Shown: positions 40,969 to 52,868, counted from the first letter of the stretch. The stretch: 64,000 nucleotides of DNA from Thermaerobacter marianensis DSM 12885 (GCF_000184705.1 NC_014831.1:496001-560000); one strand, 5' to 3'. Made by a program: numbers and translations. Notes: a model not told the origin generated them from the letters alone.

Positions 40969-41421
40969 TTATACTGTGACATCGCCTGCAGCCGATACCA
41001 TCCACTGCAACCGATCCCCGGTCCGGGTGCCGGTCGCCGCAATGGTTCCTGCGGGAAGCTCCAGCACGGCCTGCCCGCGCCAGACCGGCGGTCCCACTCG
41101 CCCCGGGTCCAGCCGGTAGGCTGCCACCACCCGGCCCTGCCGGTCCACATGCACCACGTCGATGGCAAAGGCCATGCCCAGGCCGTGGACCCACCGGCAC
41201 GGCCACAGCACCAGCCCCTCGCCGGGGGCCAGGGCCGGCCGGCCCAGCAGCCCGCGGGCCCGGGCCCGCCATGAGGCGGCCACGGTGATCCGGTCGCCCA
41301 GCACGGTCCCCCGGGTGAGATTGATGACCCGGACCGGTCCCGGGCCTGGCGGCCGCCGGGGGCTCCAGGCGATGGGCCGGTCCGGCTCCCGCCCCGCGTC
41401 CTGGTCAACACCCCAATGCAT
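40969..41421 (-). CDS. DUF192 family protein
   Basis: 150 residues; ATG at 41421 has GGGGAGG ten bases upstream. The DUF192 core is clear: ARGLLGRPALAPGEGLVLWPC, WVHGLGMAFAIDVVHVDRQGRVVAAY and AVLELPAGTIAATG. Proteins of this family are small beta-rich domains of unknown function, often exported, but no signal peptide is seen here and the N-terminal 35 residues are Pro/Arg-rich. It lies 54 bases upstream of the selenoprotein gene on the same strand, so they may be co-transcribed. Confidence 0.88.
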   Translation of the reverse strand: MHWGVDQDAGREPDRPIAWSPRRPPGPGPVRVINLTRGTVLGDRITVAASWRARARGLLGRPALAPGEGLVLWPCRWVHGLGMAFAIDVVHVDRQGRVVAAYRLDPGRVGPPVWRGQAVLELPAGTIAATGTRTGDRLQWMVSAAGDVTV

Positions 41422-42108
41422 CACGGGACGGCCTCCCCTGGCGATGCCCGCCACCGTCCGTCTCGGGCGGGGGCGACCCGCGCCGCGTTGCGTGCCGGCG
41501 GGCCGGCGGCGGCCGCCGCCGCCGGCCGGTGGCCGCGTTCTACCCCGGGTTTCGGGCGCCGGGGCGCGTTCGTGCAGGGACTCCGGGCAAGGACCCGGAT
41601 CCTTCGCGGGATCACCGCCGGTCGGGCCGCTGCAAAGGGTTGTCCGCGAGAAAGCCGCCCGGGCGGCCGGGCCGGGAACCGGCCGGCGGGCCGGTTCGTC
41701 CAAAAGAAGGAGGCCGGCGACGGCGGGTCGCAACGTATACCCGTGGTGGAGTCGTAGCAGCAGGCGGCGTCGTCCCCGCAGGGTCCGCGCCCCGGGATGG
41801 CGGGCGGGCGCCCGTGGGGAGCAAGGGGCCGGTGATGGGGTCGGTAAGCGGTGATGGGTGGTGACGCGCCGCGGCCCGCCATGGCGGAAGGGCCGCCCGC
41901 CCGCCGGCCTGCCCGGCGGGCCGCTCGTCGCCGCCCCCGGCGGGCCGAATTCCCCGTTGACGGCACCGGCGGCCGATCTATGCTGGAATTCCGGAAGCCC
42001 GCCGGGACGGAGCTGGTGCCTGGGACCCGTTCCATCCCAGGGTCCGTTCCCGGCAACGAGCCGCGCCGGTACGGCCGGGCCTGGCCCGGTCCGGTGGGAG
42101 GGAGAACC
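41422..42108. other. 687-base intergenic region between DUF192 and glycosyltransferase
   Basis: Open frames cross this stretch on both strands, but none has a ribosome site with a recognisable product. It holds one exact copy of the dispersed 13-mer (41689-41701, minus), next to a GC-rich inverted repeat (41670-41700) and AAAAGAAGGAGG (41702-41713) that is followed by no good start. The GTATAC patch near 41731-41736 may belong to a promoter. No known riboswitch fold was recognised. Confidence 0.4.
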
Positions 42109-43368
42109 GTGACGTACCTGGATCCGGCGGCCACCGTGGTGGGGGCGCCGGTGTGGCCCGTGTGGCTCTTGCGCGGTCTGGAAGCGGCCGTGGTCTTCGT
42201 GGTGGTGTACAATCTGGCCGTCTACGTCGGCGGGCTGCGCAACCCGCGCCCGGTTCCCCGTACCACACCGCGGACGCGGTTTGCCGTGCTGATCCCCGCC
42301 CACAATGAGGAGGCCGTCATCGGCCCCCTCATCGAGAGCCTGGGGCGGCAGGCGTATCCGCGGCACCTCTACGACGTCTTCGTGGTCGCCGACAACTGCA
42401 CCGACGGCACCGCGGCCGCCGCCCGGGCGGCAGGGGCCCACGTGTGGGAACGCTTCGACGACCAGCGGCGCGGCAAGCAGTACGCCGTCGCCTACGCCCT
42501 GGAGCGCATCGCCAGCCTGGGCCGCCGCTATGACGCCGTGGTGATGTTCGACGCCGACAACCTGGTGGAGCCGAACTTCCTCCAGGTGATGAACGACCAC
42601 CTGGCGGCGGGGGAGAAGATCATCCAGGCGTATGTGGACGCCAAGAATCCCGACGACAGCTGGGTGTCGGCCGCCTTCGCCTTCAGCTTCTGGATGAGCA
42701 ACCGCTGGCGCCTGCAGGCGCGCCACAACTGGGGGCTGTGCGGCGCCCTGGCGGGCACCGGCATGTGCATCGCCTGGGACGTCCTGGAGCGGGTGGGGTG
42801 GGACGTCCACACCCTGACGGAAGACCTGGAGTTCTCCGCCAAGGCCCTGCTCCACGGCTACGTGACCACCTTCGCCCGGGAGACGCGGATCTATGACGAG
42901 AAGGTGACGGGCTTCGTCGCCTCCTGCCGGCAGCGGGTGCGCTGGGCCCGGGGGAACGTGCAGGTGATGCTGATCCACGCGCCCCGGCTGCTGTGGGCCG
43001 GCCTGCGGCAGCTCGATCCGGTGAAGTTCGAGTTCGTCTTCGACCTGACGCGGCCGCTGCACCTGGTGCTGACGACCGTGGTGTCGGCGCTGTCCCTGGC
43101 GGCGGGCCCGGAGCTGGCCCGGTGGGGGTGGGTGCCCTTGCCCGACTGGCCGGTGCGGCTGACGGCGCTGTTCGCCGTGGTGGGCCCGCTGCTGGTGCTG
43201 GTGCTGGACCGTCTGCCGCTGCGGCCCTACCGGTTCATCCCGCTGCTGCCGATCTTCCAGTACTCCTGGATCGTGCTGGTCCTCTGGGCGCTCCTCACCC
43301 CGCGGAACCGGCAGTGGGTGCCCACGGTCCACACCCGAGCGATGCGGCTGGGCGAGCTGTCCCGGTAG
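42109..43368 (+). CDS. Membrane glycosyltransferase, GT2 family
   Basis: Processive-type GT2 enzyme of 419 residues, in the style of IcaA/NodC/BcsA polysaccharide synthases. GTG at 42109 follows GGGAGGGAG. An N-terminal helix (LEAAVVFVVVYNLAVYV), the cytoplasmic GT domain with VLIPAHNEE, VVADNCTDGT, the DxD-like MFDADN, TEDLEFS and the QRVRW motif of processive enzymes, and three C-terminal helices give the expected topology. The sugar donor and product cannot be told. It is followed at 195 bases by an ABC exporter gene, so the pair might make and export an envelope glycan, though the spacing argues for separate promoters. Confidence 0.9.
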   Translation: MTYLDPAATVVGAPVWPVWLLRGLEAAVVFVVVYNLAVYVGGLRNPRPVPRTTPRTRFAVLIPAHNEEAVIGPLIESLGRQAYPRHLYDVFVVADNCTDGTAAAARAAGAHVWERFDDQRRGKQYAVAYALERIASLGRRYDAVVMFDADNLVEPNFLQVMNDHLAAGEKIIQAYVDAKNPDDSWVSAAFAFSFWMSNRWRLQARHNWGLCGALAGTGMCIAWDVLERVGWDVHTLTEDLEFSAKALLHGYVTTFARETRIYDEKVTGFVASCRQRVRWARGNVQVMLIHAPRLLWAGLRQLDPVKFEFVFDLTRPLHLVLTTVVSALSLAAGPELARWGWVPLPDWPVRLTALFAVVGPLLVLVLDRLPLRPYRFIPLLPIFQYSWIVLVLWALLTPRNRQWVPTVHTRAMRLGELSR

Positions 43369-43548
43369 CCCTGTCCGCTGGGGACCGGATGGCGGGCGGA
43401 GGCGGGAAGAGCCGTCGGCAACGGTCATGAAACGGAGCCCACCCACTGAGCGGCCCCGGCGCCACCCTTCGGTACCGGGCGTTGGCGGCGACGGGCGGGC
43501 CTGCGGGCGTTCGTGCCCGTTCCGCCGACGTTCCGGCTGCGGCCGCGT

Positions 43549-43554
43549 TACAAT
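43549..43554 (+). promoter_or_regulatory. -10 element directly before the ABC exporter start
   Basis: TACAAT ends nine bases before the ATG at 43564, with no ribosome site between them. The transcript would start within a few bases of the ATG, so a leaderless mRNA is likely. No consensus -35 is seen. Confidence 0.45.
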
Positions 43555-43563
43555 GACCTCGTC

Positions 43564-45612
<2,049 letters not shown>

Positions 45613-45662
45613 CCGGTATGCCGCGGCGGCGGTGGGCCGCCGGGACGGGGGCGCGCTGCCGT

Positions 45663-46100
45663 TCAGGATTCCACCAGCGCCCGCAGGCGGGGCAAGACGC
45701 CGGTTGCCCAGCCCCGGTCCATGCGCTCCCGGATCACCTCGTGGGGCTCGCCGCTTTCGGGGGCCACGTGGCCGGCCTTCCAGCCGGAGTGGACCAGCGT
45801 CAGCCGGGTTGCCGAGCCGGCGGGTTCCAGGGTGATGGTCACGTGCCAGTCGCTGCCCCAGGTGAAGGCCAGCCGGTACGGGGGATCGAAGGCCGTGACC
45901 CGGCACGGGACCGGCCCGAAGGGCGTCTGCAGGTGGAAGGTGGACCCCAGCCCGGGTTGCAGGTCGTTGGGCATGAGCCAGGCGGACATGCCCTGAGCGG
46001 TCGCCACCGCGTTCCATACCCGGTCCACGGGCGCTGCCAGAACCAGGGTGTGGCGGATGTCGGGGAGGCTGCGCCCCGGGTCCCCGGCGGCTACGGTCAT
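45663..46100 (-). CDS. SRPBCC/AHSA1-like protein
   Basis: 145 residues. ATG at 46100 follows GAGGAGG by eight bases. The sequence follows the Aha1-C/START-like pattern: an N-terminal strand IRHTLVLAAPVDRVWNAVAT, AWLMPNDLQPGLGSTF, AFDPPYRLAFTWGS, and a C-terminal helix MDRGWATGVLPRLRALVE. Family members bind hydrophobic ligands or are general stress proteins of unknown role. It is divergent from the thioesterase gene. Confidence 0.88.
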   Translation of the reverse strand: MTVAAGDPGRSLPDIRHTLVLAAPVDRVWNAVATAQGMSAWLMPNDLQPGLGSTFHLQTPFGPVPCRVTAFDPPYRLAFTWGSDWHVTITLEPAGSATRLTLVHSGWKAGHVAPESGEPHEVIRERMDRGWATGVLPRLRALVES

Positions 46101-46309
46101 GGCAGAGGCCTCCTCGTGCAAGGGGACTTCCCGCCCGGGGGGCCGGGTCGCGCGGCCGGGGCGGGGCTGCGGGCTGAGACTAGAGCGCCGCAAGGGCCAT
46201 GTCAAGAGGCAAGCCCGACCAGGCCGGCGGGCGGCGGCCCTCCCGGGCGGGGTCAGCCGCTCCGGGCGGGGTCACAGAACCGCGGTCGAAGAACAAGGGG
46301 GAGAGAGGC

Positions 46310-46783
46310 GTGACCTGCTGCACCTTGCGCTTCCGGGTGCGCTACGGCGAGACGGACCGCATGGGCCGGGCGTATTATGCCCGTTACTTCGACTGGTTCA
46401 CCGACGGGCGGACCGAGCTGATTCGCCGCATGGGGCTCTCGTACCGCCAGATGGAGGACCAGGGCGTGTTCCTCCCGGTGCTGGAGGCCACCTGCCGCTA
46501 CCTTCGCCCCGTGGACTATGACGACGACCTGGAGCTGGAAGTCCGGTTGCAGCGGCTGACTCCCACCCGCATGGACTTCGCGTACCGCCTGCGGACGGCC
46601 GGCGGCGGTCCGGCCGTGGCGGAAGGGGAGACCCGTCACGCCTTCATCGACGGGCGGGGCAAGCCCGTCAACCTGCGCAAGGCGCGGCCGGAGCTGTGGC
46701 GGCAGTTGGAGGTCCTGCAGCCGGAAGGGCAAGCGCTGGCGGGGCGGGAGGCACCGCTGCCGCAGGAGGAACCGGCCCGGTGA
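46310..46783 (+). CDS. Acyl-CoA thioesterase, YbgC/4HBT type
   Basis: Hot-dog-fold thioesterase of 157 residues. GTG at 46310 follows GGGGGAGAGAGG. The signature RVRYGETDRMGRAYYARYFDWFTDGRTE matches the 4-hydroxybenzoyl-CoA thioesterase pattern, with the catalytic Asp in ETDRMG, then YLRPVDYDDDLELEV and the C-terminal HAFIDGRGKPVNL. The length is normal with a short extra tail. The stop overlaps the next start (GTGA), so the following hypothetical protein is translationally coupled. Confidence 0.9.
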   Translation: MTCCTLRFRVRYGETDRMGRAYYARYFDWFTDGRTELIRRMGLSYRQMEDQGVFLPVLEATCRYLRPVDYDDDLELEVRLQRLTPTRMDFAYRLRTAGGGPAVAEGETRHAFIDGRGKPVNLRKARPELWRQLEVLQPEGQALAGREAPLPQEEPAR

Positions 46784-47277
46784 CCACCCGCCAGCGGCTG
46801 GTGGCGGAGCTGCAGCGGCTGGAATCGGCCGACCCGTCCCTGGCCGGGATGGCCCGGCGGCTGGAACCCTTGCTGGAGCTGCTGGACGCGGTGGACGCCG
46901 GAGCGGCCCTGGACGTCTGGGTGGAGTTTGCCGGGGGGCACGCGGTGGTGGCCGACGTGGCCTCCTGGTTCCGCGGCCTGGTGCGGGACGCAGCCGGCCC
47001 GGGCCTGGGCTTCGAGGGCCACGCCGGGGAGCTGGTGCTCCTGCTTCATCACATCCAGCAGGTGCGGCGGGAGCACCCGACCGGCGGGGTGCGCGTGTTG
47101 CTCGCCACCGGTGAGTCCGCCTGGTTCCGGGCCGTGCGACCCGGTCACAGCGGGCTCTCCCGGCCGGCGGGCCGCCCGGATCCTCCCCCAAGCGGCCTTC
47201 CTCCAGCGATCCCCGAAGAGGCTTCCCCTAAGATAGGGAGGGGAGACGGTGTGGTGGACAAGGACCCTGCCCGATGA
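46780..47277 (+). CDS. Hypothetical protein coupled to the thioesterase
   Basis: 165 residues that I do not recognise. GTG at 46780 lies in a GTGA overlap with the thioesterase stop. The first 130 residues look like a folded alpha/beta domain (RLVAELQRLESADPSLAGM, ALDVWVEFAGGHAVVADVA, FEGHAGELVLLLHHIQQV, GVRVLLATGESAWFRAV), followed by a Pro/Gly-rich tail. No membrane or signal segment. Coupling and sensible composition make it a real gene; its role is open. Confidence 0.7.
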   Translation: MTTRQRLVAELQRLESADPSLAGMARRLEPLLELLDAVDAGAALDVWVEFAGGHAVVADVASWFRGLVRDAAGPGLGFEGHAGELVLLLHHIQQVRREHPTGGVRVLLATGESAWFRAVRPGHSGLSRPAGRPDPPPSGLPPAIPEEASPKIGRGDGVVDKDPAR

Positions 47278-47385
47278 CGGGCCGCCGGTTCCCTGGCGGC
47301 GGTGGGCGCGGGCGGTGCCGGCCCGCAGTGCCCTTCGCCGCGGCCCGTAGCGGACAGGGCTGGGTTTGGTGCTGGAGGTGACGCG

Positions 47386-49305
47386 ATGGCAGGCCGGGCG
47401 GGACCCGCGACACGGGACACCTCGAAAAGTCCGGGTGGCTGGAGAACGCGGATCCTGGATCGGTTGCCGGGGCTCTCGGCCGGCCGGCCGCCGGCTGTGG
47501 TCCTGGCGGCCCTTGTGGGGGCCGCGGGAGGCGCCTTCGCCGTCTTCTTCCGGGAGCTGGTGGATGCCAGCCAGGCGTTCTTCTTCGGGTGGGTGAGAGG
47601 CGTCCTGGCGCCCCTGTTGGGCCCGTACGCCGTCTTGTGGATTCCTGCCCTCGGCGGGCTGCTGGTGGGCCCGCTGGTCTACTTCCTGGCCCGCGAAGCC
47701 AAGGGCCACGGGGTGCCCGAGGTCATGGAAGCGGTCGCCCTGCGCGGTGGGCGCATCCGGCCGCGGGTGATCCTGGTCAAGGCGATCGCCAGCGCCGTGA
47801 CCATCGGTTCCGGTGGATCGACCGGCCGCGAGGGGCCGATCGTCCAGATGGGCTCGGCCATCGGCTCGGTGGTCGGGCAAGGGCTGCGCCTGTCGGAAAG
47901 AACCGTGAAGACCCTGGTGGCCTGTGGGGCGGCCGCCGGCATTGCGGCCACCTTCAACGCTCCGATTGCCGGTGTCATCTTTGCCCACGAGGTCATCCTC
48001 GGCGAATTCGCGGGTGCGACCTTCACCCTGATCGTGATCGCGTCCGTGGTCGCGGCGGCCGTCGCCCACGGACTGGCCGGCAACCAGCCCGCATTCCTGG
48101 TCCCTCCCTATGAGCTCCGCCACCCCGTGGAGTTCCTGTTCTATGCGGTTCTCGGCGTGCTCGCGGGGGCGGCGGGTGTGCTGTTCATCCGGACCTTGTC
48201 CTGGTTCGAAGACCGTTTTGACGGCTGGAAGGGGGTGCCGCCCTACGCCAAGGCCGCCGTCGGCGGCGTGCTGGTCGGTGCCGTCGGCTTGCTGGTCCCC
48301 GAGGTGCTGGGGGTGGGCCATGGGACGATGGACGCGATCCTGCGCAGCGAGGGGCTGCCTGGAGGCCCTCCGGGTGTGCCGGCCGGCGCCCGCATCGCAG
48401 CGTGGGCCGGCCGCGCACCGGCGGGCGGGGACCCCGGGCTAGCCGTGCTGGTTTTGGCCGGGCTCTTCCTGTTCAAGCTGCTGGCCACCAGCCTGACCCT
48501 GGGGTCGGGGGGCTCCGGCGGCATCATGTCGCCATCCCTGTTCCTCGGCGCCACGCTCGGCGCGGCCGTGGGCACCTTGGCCCATGGTGCCTTGCCGTCT
48601 CTCACGGCCATGCCCGGCGCGTACGCCCTCGTCGGCATGGGGGCCGTGCTCGCCGCCACGACCCAGGCCCCGATCCAGGCGATTCTCATCGTCTTCGAGA
48701 TGACCCGCGACTATCGCATCATCCTGGCGTTGATGATGGCGTGTGTGGTGGCCGTGCTGGTTTCCACCGCGCTGAGCGCCGACAGCGTCTACACGATCAA
48801 GCTGCGGCGCCGCGGGATTCGCTTGCGGGCCGGGCGCGACGTGACGGTGTTGCAGCGGATCCCGGTGCAGGAGGCCATGACGGCGAAGCCCGTGGTCGTG
48901 CGGCGTGACTGGCCCCTGGCCCGGGTGATCCGCGTGATGCAATCCTCCCGGCACAACGGCTTCCCCGTGGTGGACGAGAACGGCCACCTGGTGGGCGTGA
49001 TCACCCTGGCCGACATTCGCAATACGTACCCCGACGAGCCCGAGCGGCGGCTCGCCGTGGCGGTCGAACAGGCGATGACCCCGAACCCCGTGGTGGCGTA
49101 CCCGGACGAAAGCCTGGCCCAGGTCCTGGAACGCCTGGGGCGCTACGACGTGGGGCGGTTGCCGGTGGTGGCGCGTGGCGACCCGCGGCAACTGTTGGGC
49201 GTCATCACCCGCAGCGACGTGATCAAGGCGTACAACCGCCGTGTGCTTCAGCAGGTGCCGGGGACGGCAGGCAGGGGGATGGCGTCCCTGGCCGGCCCCG
49301 CTTGA
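47386..49305 (+). CDS. ClC-family chloride channel/antiporter with CBS domains
   Basis: Membrane anion transporter of 639 residues. ATG at 47386 follows GGAGGTGACG. The ion-pathway motifs are GSGGSTGREGPIVQ (gating Glu in GREGP) and GSGGSGGIMSPSLFLGA. AAGIAATFNAPIAGVIFAHEVI and ILIVFEMTRDYRII are typical of bacterial ClC proteins. After the last helix, two CBS domains (residues about 495-630; VQEAMTAKPVVVRRDWPL, NGHLVGVITLADIR, VEQAMTPNPVVAYPDES, LLGVITRSDVI) suggest control by adenine nucleotides (inference). It lies 48 bases before the aldolase gene on the same strand. Confidence 0.93.
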   Translation: MAGRAGPATRDTSKSPGGWRTRILDRLPGLSAGRPPAVVLAALVGAAGGAFAVFFRELVDASQAFFFGWVRGVLAPLLGPYAVLWIPALGGLLVGPLVYFLAREAKGHGVPEVMEAVALRGGRIRPRVILVKAIASAVTIGSGGSTGREGPIVQMGSAIGSVVGQGLRLSERTVKTLVACGAAAGIAATFNAPIAGVIFAHEVILGEFAGATFTLIVIASVVAAAVAHGLAGNQPAFLVPPYELRHPVEFLFYAVLGVLAGAAGVLFIRTLSWFEDRFDGWKGVPPYAKAAVGGVLVGAVGLLVPEVLGVGHGTMDAILRSEGLPGGPPGVPAGARIAAWAGRAPAGGDPGLAVLVLAGLFLFKLLATSLTLGSGGSGGIMSPSLFLGATLGAAVGTLAHGALPSLTAMPGAYALVGMGAVLAATTQAPIQAILIVFEMTRDYRIILALMMACVVAVLVSTALSADSVYTIKLRRRGIRLRAGRDVTVLQRIPVQEAMTAKPVVVRRDWPLARVIRVMQSSRHNGFPVVDENGHLVGVITLADIRNTYPDEPERRLAVAVEQAMTPNPVVAYPDESLAQVLERLGRYDVGRLPVVARGDPRQLLGVITRSDVIKAYNRRVLQQVPGTAGRGMASLAGPA

Positions 49306-49353
49306 AATGGTATTGTGAGAAAGGTGCGATTTCCCCGGCGAGGTGAGATTTCC

Positions 49354-50211
49354 ATGCCCCTGGTCACCGGTATCGAGCTGCTCGAAGACGCCCGGAGGCG
49401 CGACTATGCCGTGGGCGCCTTCAACGTCAACAACATGGAGATCATCCAGGCGATCATCGCCGCCGCGGAGGAAGAGCGCTCGCCCGTGATCCTGCAGGCG
49501 AGCCAGGGCGCCATCAAGTACGCGGGCATCCGGTACATCCGCGCCCTGGTGCTGGCCGCGGCGGAAGAGGCCAAGGTGCCGGTGTGCCTGCACCTGGACC
49601 ACGGCCCCAGCTTCGAGCAGGTCATGGAGTGCCTGCGCTACGGCTTCACCTCCGTGATGTTCGACGGCTCCCACCTGCCCTATGAAGAGAACGTGCGCCT
49701 GACCGCCAAGGCGGTGGAGGCGGCCCACGCCGTCGGCGTCTCCGTCGAGGGCGAGCTGGGCAAGATCGGCGGCGTGGAGGAGGAGATCCGGGTCGAGGAC
49801 TGGGACGTGGTCCTGACCGACCCCGAGGTGGTGCCCGACTTCGTCGAGCGCACCGGCGTCGACTACCTGGCGGTGGCCATCGGCACCAAGCACGGCTTCT
49901 ACAAGGGCGAGCCCAAGCTGGACTTCGAGCGCCTGGCCCGCATCCACCAGCTGATGCCCGACCTGCCCCTGGTGCTGCACGGCGGCAGCGGCATCCCCGA
50001 GGAACACATCCGCCGGGCCATTCCCCTGGGGGTGCGCAAGATCAACATCGACACCGAGCTGCGGGCGGCCTTCGTCGGCAAGGCACGGGAGGTCATGGCC
50101 GCCAAGCCCGAGGAGATCGACCCGCGCAAGATCCTGGGCCCGGCCCGCGAGGCGATGAAGGAGAAGGTCAAGGAGAAGATGCGCCTCTTCGGCTCGTCGG
50201 GCAAGGCGTGA
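49354..50211 (+). CDS. fba: Class II fructose-1,6-bisphosphate aldolase
   Basis: Zinc-dependent aldolase that splits or forms fructose 1,6-bisphosphate. ATG at 49354 follows GAGGTGAG. The core shows [46 protein letters not shown] (zinc-binding His pair region), [37 protein letters not shown] and [12 protein letters not shown], complete over 285 residues. The usual distance to glpX (50423) and shared strand suggest a gluconeogenic pair. Confidence 0.95.
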   Translation: MPLVTGIELLEDARRRDYAVGAFNVNNMEIIQAIIAAAEEERSPVILQASQGAIKYAGIRYIRALVLAAAEEAKVPVCLHLDHGPSFEQVMECLRYGFTSVMFDGSHLPYEENVRLTAKAVEAAHAVGVSVEGELGKIGGVEEEIRVEDWDVVLTDPEVVPDFVERTGVDYLAVAIGTKHGFYKGEPKLDFERLARIHQLMPDLPLVLHGGSGIPEEHIRRAIPLGVRKINIDTELRAAFVGKAREVMAAKPEEIDPRKILGPAREAMKEKVKEKMRLFGSSGKA

Positions 50212-50422
50212 GACCTCGCTCCCGCTCGTCCCGGAAGAACCGGTCCCGCCCGCAGGCGGGGCACGCCGGGGGCGGACATCGGGGGACGGCAAGGGCAGGC
50301 ACGCCCGGCTGGAGGCTCGCCCGAGGCCGGATCGCCACCCGGCCGGTCGGCCCGCCGGGCGGCGGGTGGGTCCCGGCCCCGGCCGGCGCCATGCCCGGAA
50401 GGGGAGAGCGGAGGAATCGGGG

Positions 50423-51415
50423 ATGGAACGGGAACTGACCCTCGAGCTGGTGCGGGTGACGGAGGCCGCCGCCCTGGCGGCCGCCCGCTGGATGGGCCGC
50501 GGCGACAAGAACGCCGCCGACGGCGCCGCCGTCGATGCCATGCGGGCCGTGTTCGACACCGTGGACATCCGCGGCACGGTGGTCATCGGCGAGGGCGAGA
50601 TGGACGAGGCGCCGATGCTCTACATCGGCGAGCAGGTGGGCAGCGGCCAGGGGCCGGAGGTGGACGTGGCCGTCGACCCCCTGGAGGGCACCAACCTGGT
50701 GGCCAAGGGCCTGCCCGGGGCCATCGCCGTCCTCGCCGTGGCACCCCGCGGCTGCCTGCTGCATGCCCCCGACATGTACATGGAGAAGATCGCCGTGGGG
50801 CCGGCGGCCGCGGGGACCATCGACATCGAGCGGCCCATTGAAGAGAACCTCCAGGCCGTGGCCCGGGCCCTGAACAAGCGGGTGCAGGACGTGACGGTCA
50901 TTCTGCTCGACCGGCCGCGCCACGCCGACCTGGTGGCCCGCATCCGCCGGGCCGGCGCCCGCATCCGCATGATCTCCGACGGCGACGTCTCGGCTGCCAT
51001 CGCCACGGCCCTGGAGGGGACCGGCATCGACCTGATGGTGGGCATCGGCGGCGCCCCGGAAGGGGTGCTGGCGGCGGCCGCCCTCTACTGCCTGGGCGGC
51101 GAGCTGCAGGGGCGCCTGTGGCCGGAAGACGACGAGGACCGCGAGCGGATGCGGGCCATGGGGATCGACGAGGCCCGCGTCCTGCGGATCGAGGACCTGG
51201 TCCGGGGCGAGGACGTGATCTTCGCCGCCACCGGGATCACCAGCGGCGAGATGCTGAAGGGCGTGCAGTTCACCAGCCGCGGCGCCTTCACCCACTCGGT
51301 GGCCATGCGCTACCGGACCGGGACCGTGCGCTTCGTCGAAGCCTGGCACCGGCTGGAGCGCAAGCCCGTCATCGGCCCGCTGGTGGGGGGAACCGGCCCG
51401 GGCGCGGCCGGCTAG
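50423..51415 (+). CDS. glpX: Class II fructose-1,6-bisphosphatase (GlpX)
   Basis: Hydrolyses fructose 1,6-bisphosphate to fructose 6-phosphate in gluconeogenesis. ATG at 50423 has GGAGGAAT seven bases upstream. The GlpX pattern is complete over 330 residues: [33 protein letters not shown], the metal site [41 protein letters not shown] and [15 protein letters not shown]. It follows fba by about 210 bases, an arrangement that allows combined expression of the two gluconeogenic steps. Acetate uptake and activation at 15-25 kb would feed this pathway (inference). Confidence 0.96.
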   Translation: MERELTLELVRVTEAAALAAARWMGRGDKNAADGAAVDAMRAVFDTVDIRGTVVIGEGEMDEAPMLYIGEQVGSGQGPEVDVAVDPLEGTNLVAKGLPGAIAVLAVAPRGCLLHAPDMYMEKIAVGPAAAGTIDIERPIEENLQAVARALNKRVQDVTVILLDRPRHADLVARIRRAGARIRMISDGDVSAAIATALEGTGIDLMVGIGGAPEGVLAAAALYCLGGELQGRLWPEDDEDRERMRAMGIDEARVLRIEDLVRGEDVIFAATGITSGEMLKGVQFTSRGAFTHSVAMRYRTGTVRFVEAWHRLERKPVIGPLVGGTGPGAAG

Positions 51416-51526
51416 GTGGCCGGGGGCGGGACCCGGCGGGGGCTTGGGTACCGGACTTCCTGGGCGGCGCCGGCGGGCGGACCCGCGCCCGCCGGTGGCG
51501 ACGGCCCAACGGGCGAGGTGGTTGGG

Positions 51527-52066
51527 ATGGCGGACGTCCACCGGGACGAACCGGCCGCCGGCGCGGCGGCCCTGGACGACCAGCGGGCCCGCACCCTGGC
51601 GTGGCTGCGGGAGGAGGCGGCCCGGGGGCGGGGGTTCCGGGAGCTGGCGCAAGCCGTGTGCTCCCACCTGTACCGCGCGTACCCCCACTATTCCTGGGTC
51701 GGCGTCTACATGATCGAAGGTGACCGCCTGAAGCTCTGGGCCTGGGACGGCCCCCAGCCCACCCAGCACGTGGAGATCCCCCTGAACGCGGGGCTGTGCG
51801 GCTGGGCGGCCTCCACGGGGCAGCTGGCCAACGTGCCCGACGTGCGCAAAGACCCGCGCTATTTGCAGTGCTTCCTCTCCTGCCAGTCGGAGATCGTGGT
51901 GCCCATCGCCCGGGGCGGCAAGGTCTACGGCGAGATCGACATCGACAGCGACCGGCTGGCGGCCTTCGGCGCCGAGGAGGAGACCTTCCTCCAGGAGGCC
52001 TGCGCCATCCTGGCGGAGCGGGCGGCGGCCGACGCCGAGGTGCAGGCGGCGGGGGCGGGGCGCTAG
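51527..52066 (+). CDS. GAF-domain protein, fRMsr-like
   Basis: 179 residues; ATG at 51527. A single GAF domain with the pattern of free-methionine-(R)-sulfoxide reductases and related GAF proteins: YSWVGVYMIEGD, NAGLCGWAASTGQ, NVPDVRKDPRYLQCFLSCQSEIVVPI and GEIDIDSDRLAAFGAEEE. The Cys in GLCG and the Cys pair in LQCFLSC fall where fRMsr enzymes carry catalytic and resolving Cys, so reductase activity is plausible, although many near relatives are only ligand sensors. The N-terminus carries an exact copy of the dispersed 13-mer (51544). Confidence 0.8.
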   Translation: MADVHRDEPAAGAAALDDQRARTLAWLREEAARGRGFRELAQAVCSHLYRAYPHYSWVGVYMIEGDRLKLWAWDGPQPTQHVEIPLNAGLCGWAASTGQLANVPDVRKDPRYLQCFLSCQSEIVVPIARGGKVYGEIDIDSDRLAAFGAEEETFLQEACAILAERAAADAEVQAAGAGR

Positions 52067-52200
52067 GTCCCGCCCCGCGTACTTCGCTGGGATGGGCACC
52101 CGCAGGTCTGCGACCCCTTGACCACCGTGGGACGGGGTGGATCGGACCGCCGGTTGCCCCCGGGTGACGGGCGGGGAACCATGGAAGCGGAGGTGATCCC

Positions 52201-52719
52201 ATGGCGGCCAAGCGCATCGCCATCCTGGTCGACGACCTGTACGAGGACCTGGAACTCTGGTACCCGTACTACCGCCTGCGGGAGGCGGGCCACCAGGTCG
52301 AGCTCATCGGCAGCGAGCGGGAGCGGGCGTACACCAGCAAGCACCACTACCCCGCCAAGGCGGTGAAGTCCATCGCCGAGGTGCGGTCCGAGGACTACGA
52401 CGGCGTGGTGATCCCCGGCGGCTACGCGCCGGACAAGATGCGCCGGGACGAGCGGATGGTCCGGTTTGTCCGGGAGATCCACGACCAGGGCAAGCTGGTG
52501 GCGGCCATCTGCCACGCCGGCTGGATGCTGGTCTCGGCCGACATCCTGCGGGGCCGGAAGGCCACCAGCGTCCGGGCGATCCGCGACGACATGCGCAACG
52601 CCGGCTGCCAGTGGGTGGACGAGCCCGTGGTGGTCGACGGCAACCTGGTGACCTCCCGGACCCCCGACGACCTGCCCGCCTACATGAAGGCGATCCTGGC
52701 GAAGCTGGGCGAGGCATGA
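52201..52719 (+). CDS. DJ-1/PfpI-family protein
   Basis: 172-residue class I glutamine-amidotransferase-like protein of the PfpI type, which includes deglycases and stress proteins. ATG at 52201 follows GGAGGTGAT. The nucleophile elbow AICHAGW supplies Cys and His; the acidic partner is in LVDDLYEDLELWYP; VVIPGGYAPDKMR and VVDGNLVTSRTPDDL complete the family pattern. It is the last gene before a strong terminator at 52757-52786. Confidence 0.93.
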   Translation: MAAKRIAILVDDLYEDLELWYPYYRLREAGHQVELIGSERERAYTSKHHYPAKAVKSIAEVRSEDYDGVVIPGGYAPDKMRRDERMVRFVREIHDQGKLVAAICHAGWMLVSADILRGRKATSVRAIRDDMRNAGCQWVDEPVVVDGNLVTSRTPDDLPAYMKAILAKLGEA

Positions 52720-52756
52720 GCGGGCGCCGGCCCGGCGGCCGGCCTCGGTGACCATG

Positions 52757-52786
52757 GAGCGGCGGCGCCAAGCCGCCGCTCTTTTT
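52757..52786 (+). terminator. Rho-independent terminator after the DJ-1 gene
   Basis: Perfect 10-bp stem GAGCGGCGGC / GCCGCCGCTC, five-base loop, then TTTTT. Confidence 0.92.
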
Positions 52787-52868
52787 GCGTCGAGCCCACG
52801 CCCGTGGGGGTTCAGCCCTTGCTGGTGCCGCCCACCGCGCCCCGCCACCTGCAGCAACGTGCATTGGC

